This document shows positions 43,913 to 52,574 of a stretch of DNA of 64,000 nucleotides, piece by piece. The notes beneath the pieces were generated by a model. The model saw only the letters and a list, made by a program, of their open reading frames with translations. It did not search any database and was not told the DNA's origin. The DNA is taken from contig NZ_JAFFQC010000006.1 in NCBI RefSeq assembly GCF_016918545.1, positions 62,001 to 126,000 on the forward strand, in the 5' to 3' direction. The DNA comes from Desulfobulbus alkaliphilus (GTDB lineage: Bacteria > Desulfobacterota > Desulfobulbia > Desulfobulbales > Desulfobulbaceae). The translations under genes and the position numbers were made by a program. Numbering within the stretch: the first letter of the stretch is position 1; each line of letters starts with the position of its first letter.

Positions 43913-44857
43913 ATGGAGTACTACCAGATCCTCGGCGTCGGCAAAAACGCGTCTGCCGATGAAATCAAAAAAGCCTATCGTAAACTGGCTCTCAAGTATC
44001 ATCCGGATAAAAACCAGGGCGACAAGGACGCTGAAGAAAAGTTCAAAGAGATCAGTGAAGCCTACGCTGTCCTGTCGGATCCTGAAAAAAAGAGGCAGTA
44101 TGATCGATATGGGGCGGCTGGTTTCCGGCAGCGTTTTACCCAGGAAGATATATTCCGTAATTTCGACCTGAATGATATTCTCCGCCAGTTTGGGTTTGGC
44201 GGCGGTTTCCGGAGCACCGGCGGGTTTCAGCAGGGCGGTTTTCGCGCAACAGGGCCGTCCCCTTTTGCCAGTTTTTTCAGCAACGCAGGGGCACGGGGCG
44301 GTTGCGGCAGCGGTGGGTGCGGGCCGCAGCCAAGCAAGGGCAAGGATCTTACCTATGAGATGACCATCACCCTGGAAGAAGTTCTGCACGGAGCTGAAAA
44401 GACGATCACTCTACGCCAGAACGGGCAGAACGAGAATGTTTCGGTTCGTATACCCAAGGGGATTGAGGACGGTAAACGACTCCGGCTGTCCGGCAAAGGG
44501 GCGTCATCCTCTTCGGGTGGCTCGCCGGGTGACCTCTATCTCAAGGTACATGTGGCCGAGCATCCTCTTTTTCAGCGGGTTGAAGACGATCTGGTTCTGG
44601 AGCACCGAATCCCTTTCAGTGAAGCCTGCCTTGGCGTTACCATCGAGGTAACCACTCTGGATGGCAAGAAATTCAATGTCAAGGTTCCGCCCGGGGTGCA
44701 GCAGGAAGCCAAACTTCGAATCAAGGGGCATGGCCTGCCCGCCGGGCCCATGGGGCAGCGTGGCGATTTGTTGGTGAAGATTGCAGTGCGGATTCCGAAG
44801 ACCCTGACCCCGGAGCAGGAGGAAGTAGTGAAATCACTGGCGGCCGTTTCCCTTTGA
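43913..44857 (+). CDS. DnaJ-class co-chaperone without zinc domain (CbpA-like)
   Basis: 314 aa. The J domain (residues 1-65, [20 protein letters not shown]) has HPD at 30-32. A Gly/Phe/Arg-rich linker contains GGCGSGGCG, and the DnaJ C-terminal substrate-binding domains follow ([48 protein letters not shown]). The four-CxxCxGxG zinc region of true DnaJ is missing, as in CbpA. It stimulates DnaK ATPase. The ATG has no Shine-Dalgarno sequence. The stop codon lies in the loop of a perfect 13-bp hairpin. Confidence 0.9.
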   Translation: MEYYQILGVGKNASADEIKKAYRKLALKYHPDKNQGDKDAEEKFKEISEAYAVLSDPEKKRQYDRYGAAGFRQRFTQEDIFRNFDLNDILRQFGFGGGFRSTGGFQQGGFRATGPSPFASFFSNAGARGGCGSGGCGPQPSKGKDLTYEMTITLEEVLHGAEKTITLRQNGQNENVSVRIPKGIEDGKRLRLSGKGASSSSGGSPGDLYLKVHVAEHPLFQRVEDDLVLEHRIPFSEACLGVTIEVTTLDGKKFNVKVPPGVQQEAKLRIKGHGLPAGPMGQRGDLLVKIAVRIPKTLTPEQEEVVKSLAAVSL

Positions 44858-44874
44858 AATCGGGAAACGGCCGC
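44840..44874 (+). terminator. Hairpin overlapping the dnaJ-like stop codon
   Basis: Perfect 13-bp stem GCGGCCGTTTCCC (44840-44852) and GGGAAACGGCCGC (44862-44874). The loop holds the TGA stop. No T run follows. Confidence 0.55.
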
Positions 44875-44967
44875 ATGAGTGCAGGTCGGCGTGGTGATGT
44901 CAGGATATTGGCAACAGCGACCTCTCTTTGGGTACGTAGTATTTCCTGATCCCCTGTTCAGGGAGCA

Positions 44968-45315
44968 TCAGCAGCCTTCCAGGGCCCTTCTCGGCCGAGT
45001 GGGCCGTCGCTCTTCTTCTGTATCCGTCTCGGTAGGCTCGACGGTCACATCGGGAACCGTTTCTTCCTGTTCTTGTACAGTCTCCATTTCTTCCTCGGGT
45101 GTCGTCTGCACTTCGACTTCTTCACCCGGGTAGCCTACCTTCTCAGGTTGCTGGTCAAGGGGAAGAGTGATTTCCGGCTCTACCTGCTCGATGACGGTTT
45201 CAGCGGGTGCCTCCTGAACGGGCGCCTCTGTATCCTCCGAGGAACATCCCAGAAGGAAAAGCGAACAAAAGGCTATGGCCAAGAGAGGGGCTAGCATTTT
45301 TTGTACCATCTGCAT
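44968..45315 (-). CDS. Acidic small lipoprotein, copy 2 of a tandem pair
   Basis: 115 aa. Signal MQMVQKMLAPLLAIAFCSLF with lipobox LLGC (Cys24), then a Glu/Pro/Thr-rich disordered tail and a basic end (RRPTRPRRALEGC). It shares EAPAETVIEQVEPEITLPLD and surrounding sequence with the adjacent copy, so the two arose by tandem duplication. No domain is recognised. It differs from its neighbour by a longer, basic C-terminus. Likely an outer-membrane-anchored acidic polypeptide of unknown role. Confidence 0.75.
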   Translation of the reverse strand: MQMVQKMLAPLLAIAFCSLFLLGCSSEDTEAPVQEAPAETVIEQVEPEITLPLDQQPEKVGYPGEEVEVQTTPEEEMETVQEQEETVPDVTVEPTETDTEEERRPTRPRRALEGC

Positions 45316-45327
45316 ACCTCAACCTCC

Positions 45328-45606
45328 TTACGAGTCCGTCTCTGCGGCTTCGACGGTCTCATCGGAAACGGTTTCTTCCTGTTCTTCCCCTGTCTCCATC
45401 TCCTCTTCGGGTGTGGTATGTACTTCGTCTTCTTCACCCGGTTGCTGGTCAAGGGGAAGAGTGATTTCCGGCTCTACCTGCTCAATGACGGTTTCAGCGG
45501 GTGCCTCCTGAACGGTCGCCTCTTCCTCCGAGGAACATCCGAGAAGGAAAAGTGAACAAAAGGCAATGGCACAGAGAAGAGCTGTCAGTTTTTGTACAGT
45601 CTGCAT
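45328..45606 (-). CDS. Acidic small lipoprotein, copy 1 of a tandem pair
   Basis: 92 aa. Signal MQTVQKLTALLCAIAFCSLF with lipobox LLGC (Cys24), followed by SSEEEATVQ and a Glu/Thr/Pro-rich tail that is nearly identical in stretches to the next gene 12 bases downstream. The signal-peptide region is also conserved. A GGAGA-type site lies before the ATG. Function unknown; no recognisable domain. Confidence 0.75.
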   Translation of the reverse strand: MQTVQKLTALLCAIAFCSLFLLGCSSEEEATVQEAPAETVIEQVEPEITLPLDQQPGEEDEVHTTPEEEMETGEEQEETVSDETVEAAETDS

Positions 45607-46088
45607 GGGGGCAATCTCCTTACATTAGGGTTATTTGGTGCCGATACAGGAATGGATATCATTCCTGAGATTCTGCTGCGCTGGTTCATTCAATCCAGGG
45701 AATTTCATGGACATTTGTATTGTCCTGATTCTGTGACGGCTGGACATTTGTTTTGGAGATATCTTGCTGTTATCAGGGTATAATTGTCGCGGAATTTTTG
45801 ATAATAACCTTCACCAGCCGCCCTTCGGGGGCATCCGTCCGCACGCCATCCTCATTGTCCCTGACCGTCCGATAAAGTCTCTTTTAAACGAACGGTCGCA
45901 GACAATAAAGCTGACGCAAGGACGAACACTCACGGATACAGGTATTGTGAGAGTCTCCGGCGCCTCTCGATTCAGAAGAAAAAAAAGATCTTGTTTCCAG
46001 ATGGACATCAGCCGAAAGTCTGGTAAAAAATACGGCCTGAACTATCGTACTTGTAGTACAGAATCGGGTTGTGGTCACCCCTAAAAGG
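45607..46088. other. 482-base intergenic region
   Basis: Separates leuD (ending at 46089, minus) from the lipoprotein pair (minus). It contains one long-class dispersed repeat at 45724-45942. The remainder should hold the lipoprotein promoter; I see no clear one. Confidence 0.45.
45724..45942 (+). repeat. Dispersed inverted-terminus repeat, long class (219 bp), best-preserved copy
   Basis: Starts CCTGATTCTGTGACGGCTGG and ends GAACACTCACGGATACAGG. Internal features: a CCC-TTCG-GGG mini-hairpin and a palindrome GACCGTCCGAT...ACGAACGGTC. It has perfect 6-bp flanking direct repeats TATTGT (45718-45723 and 45943-45948). Confidence 0.9.
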
Positions 46089-46619
46089 TTAATAATGGGC
46101 ATCCGCATAGGTCAGCCAGCCCCCGGCCTTGATCAGTTTTTTATCAAAGGGATTAAGGGTGAAGGAGCACTGCGTGGTATCACCGGCACTGCTGGTTGCT
46201 GTCAGTTGTTCCTTGTCCAGGTCCACTGTGAGCGTAACCTTGCCCTGAAGGGCAAAAAGACGATCCAGCTCTTCCGACGGTAACTCGACGGCAAGGATGC
46301 CACAGTTAAACATGTTCTGACGAAAGATGCGGGCAAAGCTTTGACCGACGACCATGTTGATCTCGTTGACTTCAAGAGCCCAGACGGCGTGTTCGCGGGA
46401 GGAGCCGCACCCGAAATTTGAGCGGGTGATCAGCACCCTGGCGTCCTGCATTTCAGGAGAATGGGGATCGAACTGACCTTCTTCCAGGTGCAGATCCTCA
46501 AGAAGGTGGGGTTGCAGGGCTTTCTTGGTGATTTCAGTCAGATATTTGGCTGGAATGATTTCGTCGGTATTGATGTCGTTTCTGTCGATAAAGGCCGCGG
46601 GGCCTCCAAACTCTTTCAT
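46089..46619 (-). CDS. leuD: 3-isopropylmalate dehydratase small subunit
   Basis: 176 aa, the short archaeal/bacterial type of LeuD. DRNDINTDEIIPAKYL (substrate loop), TRSNFGCGSSREHA and GQSFARIFRQNMFNCGIL are characteristic. With LeuC it isomerises 2- to 3-isopropylmalate in leucine synthesis. leuC lies 27 bases upstream in the same operon. leuA and leuB are not in the window, so related aconitase-family substrates (homoaconitate, methylmalate) cannot be ruled out. Confidence 0.9.
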   Translation of the reverse strand: MKEFGGPAAFIDRNDINTDEIIPAKYLTEITKKALQPHLLEDLHLEEGQFDPHSPEMQDARVLITRSNFGCGSSREHAVWALEVNEINMVVGQSFARIFRQNMFNCGILAVELPSEELDRLFALQGKVTLTVDLDKEQLTATSSAGDTTQCSFTLNPFDKKLIKAGGWLTYADAHY

Positions 46620-46646
46620 ATCTTCTCCTTGTCCAGGCGGGGAGTC

Positions 46647-47933
46647 TCAGTTGAGAAAACGGCGGGGATCGGTAATGACGCCGGTTATGGCTGCAGCGGC
46701 AGCACTGGCGGGACTCATCAAGTGAACCATGCCCCCCTTGCCCATACGACCGTTGAAATTACGGTTCGTGGTTGAAGCACAGACTTCGCCATCGGCCAGT
46801 ACTCCACTGCTCATACCGAGGCAGGCCCCGCAGGTGGGGTTGAGGACGCAAAAGCCGCTCTCCATGAAAATTTTTATCAACCCTTCCTCGAGTGCCTGGG
46901 AGTAAACGGCCGGGGTAGCCGGCACCAGAATGCCCCGCACCGATTCGGCCACGCTCTGATTGCGGAGAATCATGGCAGCCTCACGGATATCCTCGATACG
47001 ACCGTTTGTGCAGGAACCGATGTAGACCTGATCTATTTTCGCTCCTTCCAACTCCTGTATATCCTTGACGTTGTCCGGCTTGTATCCATAGGTGACCTGG
47101 GGGGCGAGTGTGGTGACATCTAGGGTTACGACTTGCTCGTACCGGGCGTCTTCGTCGGAGCGCCAGCGCGAGAAAGCCTCGGCAGCCTGCTCCACGCTTT
47201 CGTATTCATCCTGGATGAAGGGCCAGAGGTATCGGGCGGTAACTATATCCGGCTGGCAGACACCCGAGGTGGCTCCTGCCTCGACGGCCATGTTGCACAG
47301 AGTCATGCGCGAAGACATGTTCATTGCCTCGACAACCGGTCCGGTGAATTCAATGACCATGTCCGTGCCCCCGCTCACGGTGAGTTTCTTGATGATGGCC
47401 AGGATGATATCCTTGGCGACGACCCCCTTGGGCAGGGTACCGGTTACTTCGATTTTCAATGAGCGTGGGACCCGAAATGCACAGACTCCCTTGAGAATAC
47501 CTACCTCAAGGTCGGTGGTGCCGACCCCGGCTGCAAAGGCACCAAAAGCACCATGGGTGCATGTGTGCGAATCGCCCATGATGACGGTATTTCCGGGGCG
47601 GATAAAACCTTTTTCAGGAAAAAGGGCGTGACAGACCCCATTACGACCGATATCAAAGAAGTCTTTTATGTTGTGCCGTCGGGCCCAATCACGCATGATT
47701 TTGGCCTGGGTGGCCGTTTTGGAATCCTTGGGCGGGGTGACGTGATCGATGACCGCTTTGATCCGTGAAGGGTTGCATACCCGGTCCATCCCCTTTTCCA
47801 CAAGATCCATGATGGCAATGGGTGTGGTGATCTCGTGGCACATGATGACATCGATATCGAGCACCATGTTTTCCGGTGTCGGTGTGTCCCGCAGGTGCGC
47901 GGCAAAAATTTTTTCAGTGATGGTCTGTCCCAT
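46647..47933 (-). CDS. leuC: 3-isopropylmalate dehydratase large subunit
   Basis: 428 aa, matching the 420-residue LeuC type. The cluster ligands lie in YIGSCTNGR (one Cys) and NPTCGACLG (two Cys), and GDSHTCTHGAFGAFAAGVG is the aconitase signature. VMCHEITTPIAI-type sequence and TPPKDSKTATQAKIMRDW also fit. Partner LeuD follows. A candidate promoter lies at 48018-48046. Confidence 0.91.
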   Translation of the reverse strand: MGQTITEKIFAAHLRDTPTPENMVLDIDVIMCHEITTPIAIMDLVEKGMDRVCNPSRIKAVIDHVTPPKDSKTATQAKIMRDWARRHNIKDFFDIGRNGVCHALFPEKGFIRPGNTVIMGDSHTCTHGAFGAFAAGVGTTDLEVGILKGVCAFRVPRSLKIEVTGTLPKGVVAKDIILAIIKKLTVSGGTDMVIEFTGPVVEAMNMSSRMTLCNMAVEAGATSGVCQPDIVTARYLWPFIQDEYESVEQAAEAFSRWRSDEDARYEQVVTLDVTTLAPQVTYGYKPDNVKDIQELEGAKIDQVYIGSCTNGRIEDIREAAMILRNQSVAESVRGILVPATPAVYSQALEEGLIKIFMESGFCVLNPTCGACLGMSSGVLADGEVCASTTNRNFNGRMGKGGMVHLMSPASAAAAAITGVITDPRRFLN

Positions 47934-48017
47934 TACACAACTCCAGAAAGGGGGAAAAAGGGGAAAAAAACAGGTAAAGCGAAGATGAAACTACCAACAA
48001 AGTTATTGTAATTAGAT

Positions 48018-48046
48018 TATTTACCCGGTAGGGGAATGTTCGTCAA
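48018..48046 (-). promoter_or_regulatory. Candidate leuCD promoter
   Basis: Minus strand TTGACG (48046-48041), 17-base spacer, TAAATA (48023-48018), about 85 bases before leuC. Confidence 0.35.
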
Positions 48047-48090
48047 TTTTTTTCCAGCCGCGATTATCAACAGGAGAGCAGGGATATCGC

Positions 48091-48120
48091 TTGTATATTG
48101 TCGGCTTGATTGCGTATACT
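48091..48120 (+). promoter_or_regulatory. Candidate promoter of the YejA-like gene
   Basis: TTGTAT (48091-48096), 18-base spacer, TATACT (48115-48120). Confidence 0.4.
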
Positions 48121-48353
48121 ATGTTCGCAGCGGCAGTCCGAAACGAGATCCTGAATTCGTCAGCATTCAGCCGTCGCAGGTATGATGTTATCAAGGCTTT
48201 TGTGTTTTGGCGGTTACAGGCAGTCCGGTTTCATCCAGACGAGACCGTTCGTCGCAGACGCTCTGTGCCGATCTCATCGCCGCCGTGCAAGGATGGAGTG
48301 TCTGGAATTGCGTACGGTGGCTGTTGTACGGAATATTTGAAGGAGGGACGTAG

Positions 48354-50198
48354 ATGCGAATTCCACTGGCCCCACTGCTTTCAGGGGCTTGCAGCCCAAT
48401 ATTTACCGGAGCGCTTTTTTTCTTTTTTATTTTCCTCTGCTGCCTGCTGCCGACCCGATCCATGGCCGCCCATGGCGTCAGTATCGACGGCAATTTGAAA
48501 TATCCCGAAGACTTTTCTCGTTTTGCCTATACTTCTGACAAGGCTGTCAGGGGCGGTACACTCATTCTCCATGATCTTGGCAGCTTCGAAAAAATGAATC
48601 CCTTCACGCTCAGAGGTTCAGCGCCTCGGGGGTTAGGATCATATGTCTTTGAAACTCTCGCGGTTCCCAGTCTGGACGAACCTTTCGCCTACTATGGCCT
48701 GATCGCTGAAGAGATCAATCTCGCCGAGGACAGAAAATCAGTCACCTATACCATCAATCCCCGGGCCAGATTTTCCGATGGTAGACCGGTTACCGCCGAA
48801 GATGTCAAATTTTCTCTGGAAATTTTAAAAAGTGACCAGGCGCATCCTTTTTATCAAATGTATTTTCGTGATATCGAGGGAGCCGATGTGCTTGATGACC
48901 TGACAATTCGATTTCGTTTTGCCCGAGAGAACAGGGAACTGCATATAATCGCAGGCCAGTTGCCGGTTCTCAGTAAAACGTTTTATACACAGTACGATTT
49001 TAATCCGTCCGAGGGTGGCGACGCCATGGTTATTCCCGTGGGGTCCGGACCGTATGTGGTTGCCGAAGTCCTTCCCGGCCGATCGATCACCTACAGGAAA
49101 AACCCTGAATACTGGGCTGTTGATCATCCGACTCGCCGAGGTATGTTCAATTTTGAACGAATTATGGTCAAATATTTCCGGGATCCGGTGGTCAGTGTCG
49201 AGGCATTCAAGGCAGGAGAATTTGATTTTCTCGCGGTCAATGTGGCCAAACAATGGGAACGGGATTTGAGTGGGAGGCATTTTGATTCCGGTCAGTTGAT
49301 AAAAAAGACGTTTCCCCATCGTAATAATGCCGGAATGCAGGGTTTTGTCTTCAATACCAGAAAACCTTTTTTTGAAGACAGGCAGGTGCGAAAGGCCCTT
49401 GGATTGGCTTTTGATTTCGAATGGACCAACCGGACCCTGTTTTTTTCCGCGTACGTACGCAACGATTCCTTTTTTTCCAATTCAATATACGCTGCACAAG
49501 GATTGCCTGATGCTGCTGAGCTCACTCTGCTTGAGCCATTCAGGTCTGATTTGCCTGATGAGGTCTTCACTCAGCCGCTCATACCGCCGACCACCGATCC
49601 CCCCGGCAGCCTGCGCACCAACCTGCAACAGGCGAGAGATCTTCTCGAAAAGGCTGGCTGGACCATTCGTGACGGGGTTCTTGTCAATGCCCAGGGCGAA
49701 CGGTTTCGTTTTGACATTCTTCTCGCCGGGCCGACTTTCGAGCGGGTGATTGCGCCCTACGTCGCGAATCTAAAAAGACTTGGTATTGCAGTCGACTACA
49801 GAACGATCGATCCAGCGCTCTATGCCGACCGAATCAAGGATTTTGATTTTGACATGGTGGTCACGGTGTTTGGCCAGTCCCAATCACCTGGCAACGAACA
49901 GCGTGACTACTGGACATCCATGGCGGCAGACCGGCAAGGTTCAAGGAATCTTGCCGGGATCGCCGATCCAGCAGTGGATGCCCTGGTCGATGCTATTGTC
50001 TATGCTGAAACCCAAGAAGAGTTGGTCACAGCATGCCGGGCGCTGGACAGGGTTTTGTGGCATGGGTACTATGTTGTGCCGAATTGGTATCTCGCTGAAC
50101 ATCGGTTGGCCTATGCCGCTCGATTGCGGCATCCTGACACACTGCCACTGTATTATCACCATGAGCAATGGCTTGATACCTGGTGGCAAGAGGATTGA
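48354..50198 (+). CDS. Family 5 extracellular solute-binding protein, YejA-like
   Basis: 614 aa from the ATG at 48354, preceded by AAGGAGGGA. A signal peptide with a long hydrophobic core ends at about SMAA-HG (residue 39). The mature part shows the peptide-binding family 5 pattern: GSFEKMNPFTLRGSAPRG, INPRARFSDGRPVTAEDVKFS, KNPEYWAVDHP and RGMFNFERI, which is close to YejA (microcin C/peptide import). The C-terminus YHHEQWLDTWW is also YejA-like. No permease or ATPase genes (yejBEF) adjoin it, so it is an orphan in this window. A dispersed repeat begins 28 bases after the stop. Confidence 0.86.
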   Translation: MRIPLAPLLSGACSPIFTGALFFFFIFLCCLLPTRSMAAHGVSIDGNLKYPEDFSRFAYTSDKAVRGGTLILHDLGSFEKMNPFTLRGSAPRGLGSYVFETLAVPSLDEPFAYYGLIAEEINLAEDRKSVTYTINPRARFSDGRPVTAEDVKFSLEILKSDQAHPFYQMYFRDIEGADVLDDLTIRFRFARENRELHIIAGQLPVLSKTFYTQYDFNPSEGGDAMVIPVGSGPYVVAEVLPGRSITYRKNPEYWAVDHPTRRGMFNFERIMVKYFRDPVVSVEAFKAGEFDFLAVNVAKQWERDLSGRHFDSGQLIKKTFPHRNNAGMQGFVFNTRKPFFEDRQVRKALGLAFDFEWTNRTLFFSAYVRNDSFFSNSIYAAQGLPDAAELTLLEPFRSDLPDEVFTQPLIPPTTDPPGSLRTNLQQARDLLEKAGWTIRDGVLVNAQGERFRFDILLAGPTFERVIAPYVANLKRLGIAVDYRTIDPALYADRIKDFDFDMVVTVFGQSQSPGNEQRDYWTSMAADRQGSRNLAGIADPAVDALVDAIVYAETQEELVTACRALDRVLWHGYYVVPNWYLAEHRLAYAARLRHPDTLPLYYHHEQWLDTWWQED

Positions 50199-50226
50199 AG
50201 ACCAGGTACGCTCGAATGAACTTCAG

Positions 50227-50362
50227 CCTGGATCCATGAGACGTTCGTTCGTGCGCCTCGAAGGGTGGCTGGTGAAGGTTATCCCCAAGGGTTCTTTTGT
50301 GATTATATAATGATTACAGTACAATATCTCCAAGGCAAGATCCAGCCGTCACAGATTCAAGG
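50227..50362 (-). repeat. Dispersed inverted-terminus repeat, short class (136 bp), inverted
   Basis: Starts CCTGGATCCATGAGACG and ends AAGATCCAGCCGTCACAG then ATTCAAGG. The central block of the long class is missing at the same place as in the other short copies. Flanked by perfect 5-bp repeats TTCAG (50222-50226 and 50363-50367). Confidence 0.85.
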
Positions 50363-50480
50363 TTCAGGTGACCGGCAGGGATATGAGAATCCCATGGAGC
50401 AGAACACACCAACACAGACTTGGGCGATCGTTTCGCCCGGTCGAATTATCTGCCTCTGAATTTCTCGTCATTTGCCCCAT

Positions 50481-51452
50481 ATGAGTACCACTACCGAAAA
50501 GAGCAGCAAAGAACACCAGTGGGTCTATCTCACCGGCAAGGAAATCTATCAGTTTTTCAGTCGGGTCAAGGGTCGGCTGCAAGGTATACAAGTATTTGCA
50601 TTGGTTGGAAAAAGTGGCACTGGCAAGAGTTTTCGCGCCAAACTCCTGGCTGAGAAAATCGAGGTACCCTACATCATCGATGACGGTCTCTTGATTCATG
50701 ACACCACCATTTTGGCGGGGAAAAGCGCCAAGCAGGAAAAGAATTACATCTCCGCCATCAAGACCGCTCTCTTCACCGATCCTGTCCATCGGCAGAGCGT
50801 CATCCAGACGATACAGGAAAAAAAAATCAAAAAAATACTGATTCTGGGAACATCGGAGAAGATGGTGATCAGGCTGGCCGAGGCTCTCGAATTGCCTCCC
50901 ATCAGTCAGATGATCACCATCGAAGAAATTGCCAGTCAAAAGGATATCGAAAACGCCATCAAATCCAGGTTTGAAGAGGGAAAACATGTGATCCCCGTGC
51001 CAACCATAGAGGTGAAGCGGGATTATGCTCAGATCCTTTCCGATTCCATCCGGATTTTTTTTAAGGGGGGCAAAAGTACGGTAGGCGTCAGCAAGTCGCG
51101 ATTTTTTGAAAAATCGGTGGTGCAGCCAAATTATCATGAAAAGGGAACCAGCGGAACCGTATCGATCTCAGAAGCCGCATTGACCCAGATGATTCTTCAT
51201 TGCATCGATGAATACGACAGCGAGATTCTGGTCCGAAAAGTCAAAGTCAAGATGGGCAGGGGGAGGTACGGAATAGATCTGTACATCGATGTACCCTTCG
51301 GCAAGACCCTGGCCGGAGATCTGCATGAGTTGCGCGCCTATATTCAAAAAAATATCCAGAGGTACACTGGAATCATGCTGGACACCCTTGAGATATCCGT
51401 GGATAATATTTCCCGAAGAAAAAAAACATCTGCAAAAAACCAATCAGGGTAG
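50481..51452 (+). CDS. Uncharacterised P-loop NTPase fused to an Asp23/Gls24-like domain
   Basis: 323 aa from ATG 50481; TTG 50472 is an alternative and neither has a clear ribosome-binding site. Residues about 30-160 look like a P-loop kinase/NTPase: FALVGKSGTGKSFRAKLLAE (Walker A), IPYIIDDGLLI-like acidic strand and KIKKILILGTSEKMVIRLAE. After a linker with IPVPTIEVKRDY, residues about 225-310 resemble the Asp23/Gls24 domain: GTVSISEAALTQMILHCIDE, then alternating strands (VKVKMGRGRYGIDLYIDV) and a helix. The two-part architecture is inferred by eye. The nucleotide-binding part may be kinase- or ATPase-like; function is unknown. It is monocistronic between repeats. Confidence 0.6.
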   Translation: MSTTTEKSSKEHQWVYLTGKEIYQFFSRVKGRLQGIQVFALVGKSGTGKSFRAKLLAEKIEVPYIIDDGLLIHDTTILAGKSAKQEKNYISAIKTALFTDPVHRQSVIQTIQEKKIKKILILGTSEKMVIRLAEALELPPISQMITIEEIASQKDIENAIKSRFEEGKHVIPVPTIEVKRDYAQILSDSIRIFFKGGKSTVGVSKSRFFEKSVVQPNYHEKGTSGTVSISEAALTQMILHCIDEYDSEILVRKVKVKMGRGRYGIDLYIDVPFGKTLAGDLHELRAYIQKNIQRYTGIMLDTLEISVDNISRRKKTSAKNQSG

Positions 51453-51528
51453 TGCTCTCTGCCCTGAACTTCAAGGCCCGCTACGATGTTTCGCTTCCTG
51501 TTACTCGGCACCGTGTTAGTCCCTGTGC

Positions 51529-51745
51529 CCTGAATCCGTGACGGCTGGACGCTTGCTTTGGATATATCTTGCTGTCATCGGCCGATAAATGTCGCGGAAT
51601 TTTGATGATAACCTTTACCATCAGTCCTTCGGGGCGTCCGTCCGCACGCCATTTTCATTGCCCGTAGCCGTCCGATGAAGTGTACTTTATTCGAACGGCC
51701 ACAGACAATAAAGCTGACGCCCAGGCGAGCGCTCACCGATCCAGT
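51529..51745 (+). repeat. Dispersed inverted-terminus repeat, long class (217 bp)
   Basis: Starts CCTGAATCCGTGACGGCTGG, retains all internal blocks including the GTCCGATGAAG...CGAACGGC palindrome, and ends GAGCGCTCACCGATCCAG. No clear flanking direct repeat. Confidence 0.87.
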
Positions 51746-52545
51746 TCTGAATGTGTCCAGCGCGGGCTTGTTGTCCTGCAGTGGATCACACTCTTTTGTG
51801 ATACCCGTTCATAGGCAGCCTGGCTTGTGCAAGCGCTACTGACCGCCATGGCCGCATCTATGCGGGCAGTCGTGTCCGCGCGGAGTTGGGATGCCTGTGA
51901 CCGCTTTTCCTTGAACTCGTGTTGGTAAACCTTTCGTTCAATGCATGTATGAAGCGTCCACCAGCCGAAGGTACACTTCTATTTTCACATAAAAACAGCA
52001 ATGCTCTTGCAATTTTTGCAGGTAGTCAAGGATATCCGGTCACCCGCCCGGGACAAGTGTTGGCTTTTTGCAATTATCGCTTGACTCCTGGCAAAGTGTC
52101 TTGTTATAAGTCCTGAGTTTTGAGTGGTTTTTTCGGAAATGGCTGTGGTGCATGTCGTTGTCGGAATGGTTTCAGGGCGTTTTTGCAGGGTCTCTAGAGC
52201 GTATCTTGGCAGTTCATGTTGAGCCTGAGGTGCGAAATTACCCCCAATGCGTTTCCTTGTCCTCTGCCGGATCTTCTCTCGACCGGAATTCTGAAGGACG
52301 ACTTCCCACCACGCTCTTTGCCAGGATGTCCACCCCCTCCGATATAATTGCGACTGGCGATTCTGCTGGTTGTTCAGGGGAGACAACGGCTGTAGAGGGA
52401 AAAGCAGAAGTCTATGTATGAAGCACGTGGTGCAGACATACGACAAATGGGTGGTTGCCCTTCCTTGCAGGCCGATTCGCCTGTGCCTGCTCAACCTGCA
52501 TCCATTTCGGAAAACCAAACACTTGTCATTATATATCTGAATAAC

Positions 52546-52574
52546 TTGACTCGTACGTTGCTGGTTTGTTATAG
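52546..52574 (+). promoter_or_regulatory. Candidate promoter of the suc-transcarboxylase operon
   Basis: TTGACT (52546-52551), 17-base spacer, TTATAG (52569-52574), 270 bases before sucC. Confidence 0.4.

Larger units (their letters stand above)
47934..48353. other. 420-base divergent promoter region
   Basis: Separates leuCD (minus) from the YejA-like gene (plus), with one promoter candidate for each. No attenuator-like leader peptide rich in Leu was found. Confidence 0.45.

Noticed and set aside
43882-43915. TTGACA with an AT-rich -10-like sequence directly before the dnaJ-like ATG
   Set aside because: The -10 region would touch the start codon, so the message would start inside the gene; probably chance.
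51985-52518. 177-codon minus-strand frame in the gene-free interval
   Set aside because: No domain or ribosome-binding site; composition (rich in Arg, Gln, Thr, Ser) looks non-coding.
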